Shown in pieces: positions 1-10,376 of a stretch of 64,000 bases of DNA. This stretch comes from Mesostigma viride (Eukaryota; Streptophyta; Mesostigmatophyceae; Mesostigmatales; Mesostigmataceae), in contig RPFO01001851.1 in NCBI GenBank assembly GCA_009746045.1, positions 1 to 64,000 on the forward strand. The letters run 5' to 3'. The notes below the pieces were generated by a model, which did not search any database, was not told the DNA's origin, and worked only from the letters and a program-made list of their open reading frames with translations. The translations under genes and the position numbers were made by a program. How positions within the stretch are numbered: the stretch's first letter is position 1; every line of letters starts with the position of its first letter.

Positions 1-3000
1 CCGCGCCTCCGGCCGTCGCTCCGCCTCCCGTTCGCGCGGCCTCTGCGGCCCTTGCGTTCTCGTCTCCCCTTGCTCGCGGCCTCGCTTGTCCGCTGCCGCG
101 CGTCCGCCGTCTGCGCGCGGCCGGCGCCTTCTGCCCTGCCCGGGTGGCGCCCTCTCGCCTGCCCCGGGGTCTGCCTCTCCTCCAGTCCGCGGGCGCCCCT
201 GCTCCCCGCGCGCCCGTTGTCGCCCCCGCTGTCCCCGGCCCCCCTGCCCGGTCTCGCTTCTTTGGCGCTCGGTTCCCGCCTCGCGCTTGGCGTCCTCGTT
301 TCGGCGGCTTGTCCCTCGCTCTCCTCGTCCGTGCTCCCGCCTTTGCCGCGCGTTCCCGCCCCCGCCTGCCTCCTTCGCCCCCTTTCCTCGCCTGCCGCCT
401 TTTCCGGTCGGGGCCTTCTCCGTGGCCCTGCCTCTGCCTTCCTTGCCGGCGCGGCTGTTGGCTCGCCGTTCTCCCGTCCTGGGCCCTTTTGGCTTTCCTG
501 TCCTCCTTCGTTTCTGGGTTGTTCCCCCTGGCCCCCCTTGCTCCCTCTTCTTGCACTCAAAGGCCGGCGCCCCTCCGATCCCTGCCACCGCCTGCTTGCT
601 CGCCTCTCCTCGCGGGCCGCCCGCTCCCGGCGCGCCTTGTAGCCCCCCGTCCGCCCGACCCCTCCTGCTCGCCCCGGTTCTGGTGCCCCCTGCCCCGATC
701 CTCCTGGCCGTCGTCGCCCTGCCCCTCGCGCCTTTCCGCATCGGTCGGCGTGGCTGGGTGGTCTCGCCGCTGCGGCTCTTGACCCGCGCTGTCCTCTCGC
801 TGCGCCTTGGCGTGTCCTTCGTCGCTCCCCCCGGTTGTGCCCCTCCTCGCGTGTCCCTGTCCCGCCTCCCCGCGTCCCCCTGCCTGCCGGCTTCTTTCCA
901 TCTCGGCTCGCGCGCCTTCGGCGCCGTGGTGCTCCCGCGCGGGCTCCTTCCTGTCGCACTCCGCGCGGCCGCCCGCTGTGTGGCGCGTCACACGCTTGCG
1001 GCGCGGCGTTCGCGGCTCCGTCCGGTTGCGCCTCTTGCCCGCTCCTCCACACCACCAACACAGCTCGGGCTCGCCTCCGAAACGCGCTCCGCCCCTGTTC
1101 CGCTTCTCTCACACGCCTCGCCGCGGTCGCATGCCTCGCCGCGTCGCCGGCGGCCCTGCCCCCGGCGGTTCCCTCTGCTTGGAGAGGCCGTCGGCTTTGC
1201 CCTTCGACTGTTTTGCCTTCTTGCCCCGTGCTGCTCCTCCTCTTCTGGCGTCCCTCTGCCGCGGCGGGCTGCTCCCCTCTGCGTCTGGGGGCTCCTCTCG
1301 CGGCCTCGGGCTGTCCCCCCCTGCTCCTCGGCCCCCGTGTGACGGCGCGTCCCGGGCCATCGGTTTCCGGCTCGCGCCCGCGCCGTGCGCCCCTCCCCCC
1401 TGCCCGTCCTCTTCTTGTCGTTGGGCCCCGCTTCCTCCCGGGGCGCGCTTGGTTCCGTCCCTCTTCGCGCCTGCCGCCGCGTAGACGCGAACTCCTCTCT
1501 CCTGGTCCCGCCTGTTCGTGCCGGTCCGCGCGCGCGCCTCGCCCCCGGCTCCTGTGCCGCGCCCGTTTCTGCGGCTCTCCCGCCTCGCCGTTCGTCGTCC
1601 GCCGCTTGCGACCTTTGCCGCCGAGCGCCTGCTCTGCTGGCTCTGTCTTCCCATCACTCTGTGGCCGCTCTGCCTCGGTCGTCCCGCCCCTTTACCGCCG
1701 CTGCTGTCCTCGCTTCCCCTTTTGCCTCGCCCTCCCTTTTTGCCGGCCCGTTGCCCCCTCCGCGTCTCCCTTACACCCGTTTGGTCGCCCTCCCGCGTGG
1801 GGTGCGCCCGCCGCGGTCGGTCGTTTGGACTTTCCCCCGCTCCCCGTGTCGTTGGGGTTGCGTCTTCCCCCGCCCTCGCCCCCGGCTCCCGCCCTGTGGG
1901 CTCTCGCCTTTTTCCGTCGGCGCCCACCCCTTTTGCCCGGCTGCTTCCCGCACGCGGCCCACCCCTTCGCCGCCCCCTCGCGCCCAGGCCTTTCTTCTGC
2001 TTCTGGCCGGCTTCCGCCCCCGTTTTCCGGACCGGCCTGCTGCTGTCTCGTGTTCCGCCTCCTTCGCCGGCTCTGCTGTCGCCCCGCCCTTGCGGCCTTG
2101 CCTCGCCTCGCCTCCGGCCCTGCCCCTGCGCCCCGGCCCTTGGGCCTTTTCCGTTTTCTCGGGTGCCGCCCGTCGCCGGCTCGCGCTGCCTTCGCCCCGG
2201 CGTGCCTTCCCCCTTTCCGCCCCTCGCGCTCCCCCTCTCCGCCCTCGCCCGCCGCGCGGCGCGGGTTTTCCCCCCGTCGTGCGCGCCGGCGCCCCGCCGC
2301 GTTCCCCGCACGCGCTTCCGGCCCGGCGCGCCCCCGCGCGCTTGCTGCTGCTCTCTCCCCTGGCCTGGCCCGCTCCTGCGCCCCCGCTGCGCGCCCGCTC
2401 CCCGTTGCTCGGCCGCCTTGGCGCCGTGCGTTGCCGTCCTCCTTCCCGATCCTCGCCGGCCTTGCCCGCTGCGGCTCGCCCCCGCTTAGGTGTTTGGTTC
2501 GCTTCGGCGTGTTTTCCGCCCGCCTGTCCGCGCTGTCTCGTCCGCCCCGAGCCCCGGTTCCGCGGCGCGGTGTTCCCCTTTCCCCGGTCGGCGCGTTGGC
2601 CCCGCACTCGTCCTCCCCGGCCGGCTGTCCCTGTTTCCGCCTCCTGGTTCCCGGGCGCCGTTTTGGCCCCGCGCGCTGTTGTCCTTGTCGTCGGCCCGTT
2701 GCTGTCTGCCGCGTCGCTCTTTCGTCCCGGCCCTGCGCGGGTTGCGTGCGGGTTGTCCGCCGGCGTTGTTGTCCTGGCTTCGTCTTTCGCGTCCTTCCCC
2801 CCCCCTCGTGCGCCTTCCCGCGGCTGTTGCGTCGGCCCGTTCCGTCGCTCCTACGCCCGGCGCCCGGGGTCCTCCGCCCCCTTGGTCGTTTCGGGTCGCT
2901 TGCGGTCCGGGCGCCCGCGCCGCGGGGCTGTTTGGTGCGTTTTCCTACCCCCGCCCCCCGCAGCGCCCCGCCTCTTCCCGCCCCCGTGCCCGCCGCCCGT

Positions 3001-4060
3001 CGCCTTTTCTTTTTCGTGCTGTGTCCTGCAGTCTCCTTTCTTTTCGGTTGCCCTCCACTCGTCCCCGCCCCCGTCTCCTCTCGCCATCCTGCCGCCGCAC
3101 CGCCGACCGCTCCCGGGCCGTTTTGTGCCGGGGCCGCCGTTCTGGGCCCCCCGGCCGCGGCCTCGCGCCGCCGCCGCGCCGTTTCCCCTGCTTTTCCCGT
3201 GCGGCCTCCTTTTCTGTTCGCTTCTCCCCCCGGCCCCTGGGCGCCGTCGCCGCCCCCCGCGGGCGTCCCTTGTCCGTATCCTCCGACGCGTCCGCCCCGC
3301 CGGCCCGCTGTCCTTCCGCCCCCGTTTGGCGCCCCTCCCCGCGCCCCCTGCTCCTGGCGCCTTTGTCGCTTGCCCCGGTGCCCCTCCGGCGTTCCGCTTC
3401 CGTTGCCTCTGCCCCGCTGCCGGGGGCCGCCCCTTGCCCGCCCTTGTCTTCCTTGCGCCGTCGCTGCGGTCGCCCCTCGTCTCCTGCGCTCGTTTCCGCT
3501 GCGTCCGTCACCTCCTTCCCCCGCCCTTCTCCCGCCTCGCTCTCCTCGTCCGCCGGACCGGGGCGGCGGCGCGGGCGCTGTGCGCGCGCGGCTGAACGCT
3601 GCACTCGCGGCCTGCTCGCCCCCGCGCGTGTGCGTCCACTGTCCTCTGTCGCTCTCTCCCCCGCCCTCTGGCTCCTCGTTCCTCCGTGGGCTGGTTGTTG
3701 CGCCTGGTGGCGGGCCCCCCTCGCGCGGCTCCTCCGGCGCCCGTTTCCGACGTGCCCCTTTTGAGACCGCGTTTCCTCGCGCGCCCGCGCGTGGCTCTCT
3801 CTGTTCGCCCCGCCGCCGCCCCCCCTCCTCCTCGCCCGCTTGCCGGGGCGCCTCTTTCGTCCGCTGCTCGCTCCTACGCCCCGCTGTGCGGCCCTGGCTC
3901 GCCCGTACCCCCGCTTCCGTCCCCTCTCTCCGGCCCGCGGCTCGCCGTGTTTTGCGGGCTGGCCCCCGGTCTCCTTTTTGGCGGCCCGTGAGGCTCTGTC
4001 GCCTCACCGTTGGTGCGCTCTCTCTGTCCATCCCACGTTAGCCCCGCCTCGACCCTTCTC
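1..4060. other. C-rich, A-depleted tract, no supported gene
   Basis: The + strand is dominated by C, G and T, and A is rare throughout. All three stop codons need an A, so several + frames stay open for hundreds of codons (one for over 1000) and translate to Pro/Ala/Arg/Ser-rich low-complexity sequence. The minus strand also has long Arg/Gly-rich frames. No domain, repeat module or start context supports a protein. Composition changes abruptly near 4060-4130. It may be host intergenic or subtelomeric DNA, or a satellite-like expansion next to the integrated virus. Confidence 0.6.
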
Positions 4061-7000
4061 ACTCCGCTAGCTTGAGCCGCTCGCGAGCGCCGCTGGCCTC
4101 GCGTCTCGCTCGACTTCGCTCTCCTTCGCGCTGGAGCGAGGCGCGCGAACAGAACCGTGTCGTCTCGTTCGTTTTTTAGGGTGTAGGATATTCTGGTCCG
4201 TTCGGGACACGAAAAGCGGCCATCGGCCCGCGTACACGTGCGAAGGGTTAAGGACGAAGGCGGGACGGGGATGGCGGCGTGTGCCTTTGTTGACCATTCC
4301 GAATTTCTCCGGCCTCACGTACTGCGGTTGAGACAGGATCGTGGAGGATAGGAAGCCCAAATCCACGCGAAGGGAACTTGACGTTCTTATCGGAAAAGGC
4401 ATTTTAAAACACGTGTCGTTAGGAAGGTTTGATCCTGTTAGGAGCACCTGTGTTCTCCTGTCCTACTAGCGTGTGGTCTTGCTACCCGTCTATGACACAA
4501 GTCATACTTGTTTTATATGCGATGATAAAACTTTAGGAATGCGGGCGAATTCGTTCTCGGACTGTAGGCGATAGCTCACGATGTATCCAGTTTTCTCCTC
4601 GCTTGTGCTTAATGAGTGTACCAGTCAATTACATGTTCGCCGCGCCAAAAGGAGCGAACTTCTTTTCCAGTTTGCTCTGTTTGCGACACAACAGCATTGC
4701 AGCGCACCAATGCACAATGACAAGATGTTCATTGGTTGATGGTTTATTAATTACAGTTTAAAAAAATGCATTCAACGCGGAATCCAATTGTAAATTTCAA
4801 GAGCTGCTAAAACGATGACTACTAGTAAACAGAAGGGCCAAACACCCCCTAAGTTCCCTTTGTCTTTGTTTCATTAGGATTTCGATACTCTCCTCGTTTT
4901 CTTTTTTTGAAACACGTCGCTCTCCAACAAGCATAATATGGCTCCGCCAATATAAGTGAATATCAAAAACAAGTAATTAGATAGCAGTTTTCCGTCATCG
5001 CACGTTGTTGTAAACTTTCAAAAAAAAAAAAACGTTCAGTCTTCGGCAACCATTTTCATCAAATAAAGAACAACCGGGGGCACCAAGGCAAAAGACGTTA
5101 TTATAATTCCATACCGATCAATGCGTTTGTCCCGCGGCTGATAGCCAAAATAGCGCTCTTGTCTTGTTATCTTGTTGATCTGGCGGCCACCTTCCACAGA
5201 GATACGCCTATGGGTCGTAAGAACTGGTAAATGACAGCCCAAAAGTGGTCAAAGCGAGTTTCCTGTTCATCACGAGCCTTTATCACAAGTGTCCGCAGAA
5301 AATATATAGAGGCAGGCTCGAGGCACTGCATTCTTCCCCCGGCTTCTGTACGTCGAAATGCGGCGGGGTTCGCTCTCGCCTCGTTCGAGATCCGCTTTTT
5401 CTCACCGATTTGTTGTACTCCACCGTCTCTTTGAAACGTGCGTTAAAAGAAATCGTTCGCGATCAACATTTTTGCTCGAAAAGGCGCATCGTTTTTTGCG
5501 CGTTTTCCGGCGATCGTAGCGGTTTTCGTTTGGCTCTCCGTTCTTTCGGCGATGATCGTGTTGATATTTCCCGAACAACAAAGCGGACTGGACAGAGTCG
5601 CACTGCAGAGGAGCTGTCGACGCCAAAACTTTGGTCTTTATTGGCGAGCGGGAGTCCAGACAGAGCTTTGGAAACTCGTTCCAGTGAACTTGACGTCTTG
5701 TAGCGCCTGTTTCTTGCACTCGGTTCGCTGAAAATCGCGTTCGTGCAGAGTTTTTTGGTCGAGTCCATGGCAGGCTAAAGAGTAGGCATACTCTTGAAGC
5801 CTGCGAGGGCGCAAGTATCACCGTGTTTGCAAAAACGGGCTTGTTGGAGGTCTCCACCTGGCTGCAAAACGCAGCGGTGACGACCCGATACGAGGTCTGT
5901 CCTGTTTTTTATACGTTTTCGATCCTGGTACCGAATCAAGGATAAAAAAAACGACCGATGATCATTGTAACAATGCGTCCAATGGGAGTCTGTTTGGTCA
6001 GTACCAGTTAGACGACACGTGCAGAATGAGGAACTCGTATCCTCTTGCGCCGATCTTTAGATTTAAATTTCCTTCCGAGACGGTTACGCTTGTACGGCGT
6101 GACACCGCCCGAAACGACGATAATCTGATAAGGAGAAAACAAGCATAACGTTAACAAAATAGAATAACTTTTTCAACCCCAACCAAAACCTTCTAAAAAC
6201 AATTTGGCAACTCGGCATGTCGCCGTACCCATGAATTTTGTCGATTTTTTTTTTATGGATCTCTGCTCGCTGATTCCGTCACTGAAACTCTTTTTCGTTT
6301 CTCGTTTTATTCGTTTTTTCTGTCGACGGTTGTCATGTTTTTGCGATCGAGACTATCTGGTCGAAGTCAGCTCGCACTTTTGTTTGAAAATTTTGACGCA
6401 GCCCGCGCTGGTTGCAACCGTTTAGCGAGTTCTAAGAGATTTTCGAAGAAGGGAAAGTCCCTTTTTCTTTTACGTTATTTCCTTTATCTCTTCGCCTCTC
6501 GTCAATGGGCAATTTAAATGGCTTCGGTGCGCCGGCTGCCATCCAGCTGTCCATCGATTTGTGGGACTTGCTCATGAGTCTGCAGTCAATAGCCGCCCTA
6601 TTCTCAGTTTCCCGCATGAATTTTTGTCCACACTTCGGTCTCGTTTTCTTGATAGGCGCGTTCCGTCCGAGTCGTACTACTGCCTCCGGATCGTCATGCT
6701 ACCGGTGCATCCGTTACCGGTCCAATGTTTCTGGTCGATGCTTGCAAGTGACTACAGTGTCGGACAAGCGCGCGCTGATCGCCTGACGTTCGGGGCGCTG
6801 ATAATCGAGAGCGGCCCATCAGTGGATGTGACGAACGCTTTTCCAGGTCTAAACCTCGTTGAAACGTTTTCGCGCCAAGATAATATGGTAAAAACCGCCC
6901 TTTTGCGTTTTTCTTGTGGTTAACACAATCCATTACTCTCCGCAATGGCTGTGTCAGTAACGGGCATGGCGTCTGGCCAAGAATGACGAATCTCGGAGCT

Positions 7001-7190
7001 TCGCCTCGTCGGGAAATTCCTCTCGGACCGGAGAAGATGAGTGTAATCCTTTCGATTCCAAAATCATAGCGACGTATTTATTTCCATGGGCATTGAATGC
7101 CGAGTATAGATACTGCTTTTCATTGGGATGGTCGTGATTTTCTTTCAACGATGCAATGCGATCTTAGGAGATAAATACGTCAAGCTGCTT
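4061..7190. other. gene-poor region, nothing confidently recognised
   Basis: Mixed composition, clearly more AT-rich than the preceding tract, with many short open frames on both strands. None shows a recognisable domain or long-range coding pattern. It may be decayed viral sequence, since a helicase remnant starts just after it, or host intergenic DNA. Confidence 0.4.
5036..5242 (-). pseudogene. possible small membrane protein remnant
   Basis: A 68-codon open frame without an ATG start (it begins with TTG). The C-terminal half has charged residues (QPRDKRIDRYG) followed by a hydrophobic stretch of about 20 residues, like the small single-pass membrane proteins elsewhere in the window. No family is recognised. 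The missing start suggests a truncated or frameshifted copy. Confidence 0.2.
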
Positions 7191-7199
7191 TGCAGCCGC

Positions 7200-8080
7200 A
7201 GAGGGGACATTCGCAACATCGAAGGCGAGTTTGAAACCCTGCGAGCTTCATACAAAACGGTCGCGTCCTCGCGACTCGTCTGGTTCCTTACTTTTTGTTC
7301 GGAACACTTTCTGTTTGACCCGTGCACATTTCCACTAGTGGAACTGATCAGGTGTCGAACGGGGTAAACAAGACGAATCGCCGCGTAATCGACAAAGAAC
7401 AAGGCTCGAACAACGCGTCTAACGGAGAGTCGGGGCGTGATCCGGTGCACCTCTTTATCATCGTAAAGAAGGGCTGATCTGCGTTTTTCGTTCCTTCCCG
7501 GAGTACTGCGCTAAGGATCACCATGTAAGACGCGGTTGTCTTTGGACGGCTTTCTCGAGGCCAATCGAGATAGAGCTGTGTACTCTTTGGCTTGACCCGG
7601 CGAGGTTTGAATAATTTTGAACTTCGTCAATAATAAGGACTCCGTTCTGGGCAGAAGATCCCGTTTTGCGCGTCCAACGCCCCGATACACAGTCTAGAAG
7701 ATGCGCAGTTGAAGTAAAACTCATATTCGTCTTTCTTCGACCCTGTTTTGCTATCAGTCGAACCACTTCTTCGTCGGAACGTTCTTGAAACGCGGAAACA
7801 TGGGACGCGCAAGTCCGCTGTAACCCCGCAAATGGTGTTGCTTGACGGCAATTCTCTCGACCGTGACGAGAAATATGCTGCGATTTGTGTCCAGAGCTCA
7901 TGGCTCCCAGCAACGGTGCAGGTCTTACCTGAGCCCGTAAAGAATGCAAGCCAGAAAACTTCTCTGTGTTTGCTTCCGCGTTCCTGCGGCGATTCCTCGG
8001 AGGTACAATATTCACTGACGGCTTGCTGAGGAGCAGTTCTTGTCGGAAGGGTTCGAGTGAGCACGGTTTTTTCCAACGGA
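7200..8080 (-). pseudogene. decayed SF2 helicase/ATPase remnant (D6/D11-type)
   Basis: Pieces of an SF2 ATPase lie in different minus-strand frames. A Walker A (GSGKT, followed by CTV) is encoded at about 7921-7935. A Walker B (VLIIDEVQN) is at about 7614-7640 in another frame, preceded by a KTNMSFTST segment at the usual spacing. Further downstream (about 7250-7320) an ARRVSN piece resembles the SRQxSN region of poxvirus D6/D11-like NCLDV helicases. At least two frame changes separate the motifs, so no full-length product can be made. NCLDV early transcription factor or NPH-I-like helicases share this order of motifs. The family call rests on motif order only. Confidence 0.4.
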
Positions 8081-8194
8081 TCTGTGCTCAGTGGGGTGGG
8101 TTCCCGTTATGACGACCTTCGAAGTAAGTTTTTTATGAACGCCTGTGTGTCGCTATCTGGCGAAGTTTCCAGCATTGGGTCCATTTGGATGGTA

Positions 8195-8690
8195 TCGGAT
8201 TTTTCCTCTGAAAAGATAGTTTATTAAAGCAGCATGCGGGAAAGAAAGAGGCCGCCACAAACCTTGTGGCTGTACATGCAGAAAGGCTTGTTAGAACACG
8301 AATGGGGACGGCTTTGTTGTTTAACCTGGGGAATGCCTATCTGGCAACGTGCTTGCCTTTTGTAAGTCAGGCGCCGTTTGTTTGAAGCGGCCGGCATGTG
8401 TTGAATGCCTGACGGAAGTTGCGGTCAAAAAGCTGTAATAAAATCTGATGTAACCGCACTCACCCAATTGTTGGTGTGGGCTGCTTGGTTGGGTAGTGTG
8501 TTAAGGGTCATTCGAAGAGAACACATGGCCTGACAGCTCAGACGTGTGACAGATGAGCTGGCTGGCCTGAATTATGCAAAATTTGTTCCAGCAGTTAGGT
8601 ATATTTTCTGGTTTTGCCGTTTTCCATTTTGACGGTAGTGCCTTGATAAGCATGGTTCCGGCGGGTTGTCGAGCCGTATTGTTCTTTGAT
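8195..8690 (+). repeat. A1 repeat of the old element
   Basis: Direct repeat with the copy at 9782-10243. Shared landmarks in order are a GGGAAAGAAAG block, the GCCGCCACAA block, AATAAAATCTGATGT, CAGACGTGTGACAGATGAGC and GATAAGCATGGT. The copies are collinear but differ by many 1-2 base indels. Confidence 0.7.
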
Positions 8691-9665
8691 ATTGGTTTCT
8701 TTGATGTGGCTCACTGAAGCAGTATGTCGCGGCCTCGGCTGCTAATGGCGGCGGGCTAAAGAAAATTAGGGCAAGACCCCGTCATTTGCCTGCTACAATG
8801 AAGTCGCGGGCCTTTGCGACTTCAACGGCAGGTGGGGCGGTTTGAACGAAACGGATAATTTCCGCGTTACCTAATGTGCCAAGTGGTTCTGGTGGCACCT
8901 TGCTGGGCAGCGTCTCGTGGTCAATAGAAAGTGGGCTTGGGCGCCCGCCCCGGCTGCTGGTAATTCCCAGGCAGCGGAGCCAATCAATGTCGACTAAGAA
9001 GGTCCGCAGCTGATGCGGACTGTGCGAAGGTCAATAGATTATTTTGGATTTCCATGAGACTGCGCTGCGTAAGTTCAGTCAGCGCCCACCGCCTAGGGCG
9101 CTGCATTGGCGCTCTGCCTTCGGTTGGTGCGCGGCCTTTTTTGTTATGGGGCGCAGCGAGGGATATAGGGTGACGCGCGCCGCTAATTTCTTGCGTTCCG
9201 GAATGAAAATATATTTGCAAAAATTCCCACAAAAGGAACCGAGTATCGGAAAGGCGTCTTCGCTGACAGTGGCAGTGTTTGGCCTTGTCGTCTCTCCCTG
9301 CTCAGCACCCGGCAGGTAGCGGTTCAAACCCTGGTGGCGTCGGAATGGCGATTTTCTGGGTTTCTTATCCGGAATAATATTTTTTGCTGATGGCGGCCCG
9401 CGATTCGCTAACTTTTAATTGGTCGGGTGCCTTAGGGGTTAATTAATAGCTTGTGCGGGCTGAGTCTGCCATGAAAGGAGATGTTCGACACGCCCACTTT
9501 GTGGTCTTTTATGGAAGCGCTAACCTCGAGGCTGCTCGAAGAGGGGGGGGGTCCTCTCCTTTTCTTTGTTCACGTTGATTGGGGCAACCAGTGATCCTAT
9601 CAAGTTTTGTTCCTGAGCGGCGACAGTGCGGGTGGAGGAGGGTAATGGCGCCAGGGACTGGGGGA

Positions 9666-9745
9666 TCGGGGGCTCTTGCCCTGATGCGAGGGAGACGAGA
9701 TGACACTACTAAACCTGCTTGGCAGGGCTCTACCATTGTTTTCAA
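9666..9745 (+). repeat. B1 repeat of the old element
   Basis: Copy of 10255-10332. Shared core: GAGACGA..ATGAC, then AAACCTGC, then GGCAGG and GCTCTAC, ending CATTGTTTT. It lies just upstream of the A2 copy, as B1 does in split direct repeats. Confidence 0.6.
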
Positions 9746-9781
9746 TCAAATGCTGGTTTTCTTGGGGCTAAAGTGTCATAA

Positions 9782-10243
9782 TCGGATTTCTTCTCGAAAT
9801 AGTTTTAATAACAGCTCGGGAAAGAAAGGGCCGCCACAACTTTGTGCTGTACTGCAGAAGGCTTGTTAGAACGAATGGGGAACGGCTTGTTGTTTACCGG
9901 GAATCCCTACTGGCAACTGCTTTGCTTTTGTAGTCCAGGCGCCGTTTTGTTTGAACGGCCGCCATGTGTTGAATGCTGAGGAAGTTGCGTCAAAAATGCT
10001 GTAATAAAATCTGATGTTAAGCCACTCACCATTGATTGTGTGCTGCCTTGGTTAGGTGTGTGTTAGGGTTGATTCGAAGGTACATGCCTGACACGCTCAG
10101 ACGTGTGACAGATGAGCTTGGCTGGCTGAAATAATTAAAATTGTCAGCGTTAGGATATTTCTGGTTTGTGGCCGTTTTTCCATTTTTGGACGGTGAGGGC
10201 TGATAAGCATGGTCGGCGGGTTGGACCGTAATTGTTTCTTCCC
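9782..10243 (+). repeat. A2 repeat of the old element
   Basis: Second copy of the A repeat (see 8195-8690), starting TCGGATTTCTTC and ending near a CCGTAATTGTTTCTT block that matches the end of A1. Confidence 0.7.
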
Positions 10244-10254
10244 ACATCCCACCT

Positions 10255-10332
10255 TGGGGGGTCTTGCTTGCTGTGCAGGAGACGAATGACTACTTAAACC
10301 TGCCTTATGGCAGGGGCTCTACTCATTGTTTT
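10255..10332 (+). repeat. B2 repeat of the old element
   Basis: Second copy of the B repeat, directly after A2 and its C-rich spacer. It marks the right end of the element; coding sequence of a surface protein starts within about 50 bases. Confidence 0.55.
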
Positions 10333-10376
10333 CCCTATCTTTTATTTCTACTTTCTATTAATTTCCGCTGTTAGTA

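Larger units (their letters stand above)
8195..10332 (+). mobile_element. old split-direct-repeat element (Ngaro/DIRS-like, non-autonomous)
   Basis: Two diverged direct-repeat pairs are arranged A1 - internal - B1 - A2 - B2. A is 8195-8690 and 9782-10243; B is 9666-9745 and 10255-10332. This order matches the split direct repeats of Ngaro/PAT-type tyrosine-recombinase retrotransposons and the younger element at 21917-23878. Both A copies begin TCGGATTT, close to the TCGGGGTTC start of the other two elements. A2 is followed by a CCCACATCCCACCTT tract like the CCCACCC tract of the others. Copies differ mainly by single-base indels. The roughly 975-bp internal part (8691-9665) has no RT or recombinase that I can recognise. 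Confidence 0.5.

Noticed and set aside
52-4041. Several overlapping long open frames, the longest over 1000 codons, on both strands
   Set aside because: They follow from A-depletion (few possible stops); the products are low-complexity Pro/Ala/Arg/Ser or Arg/Gly sequence without domains.
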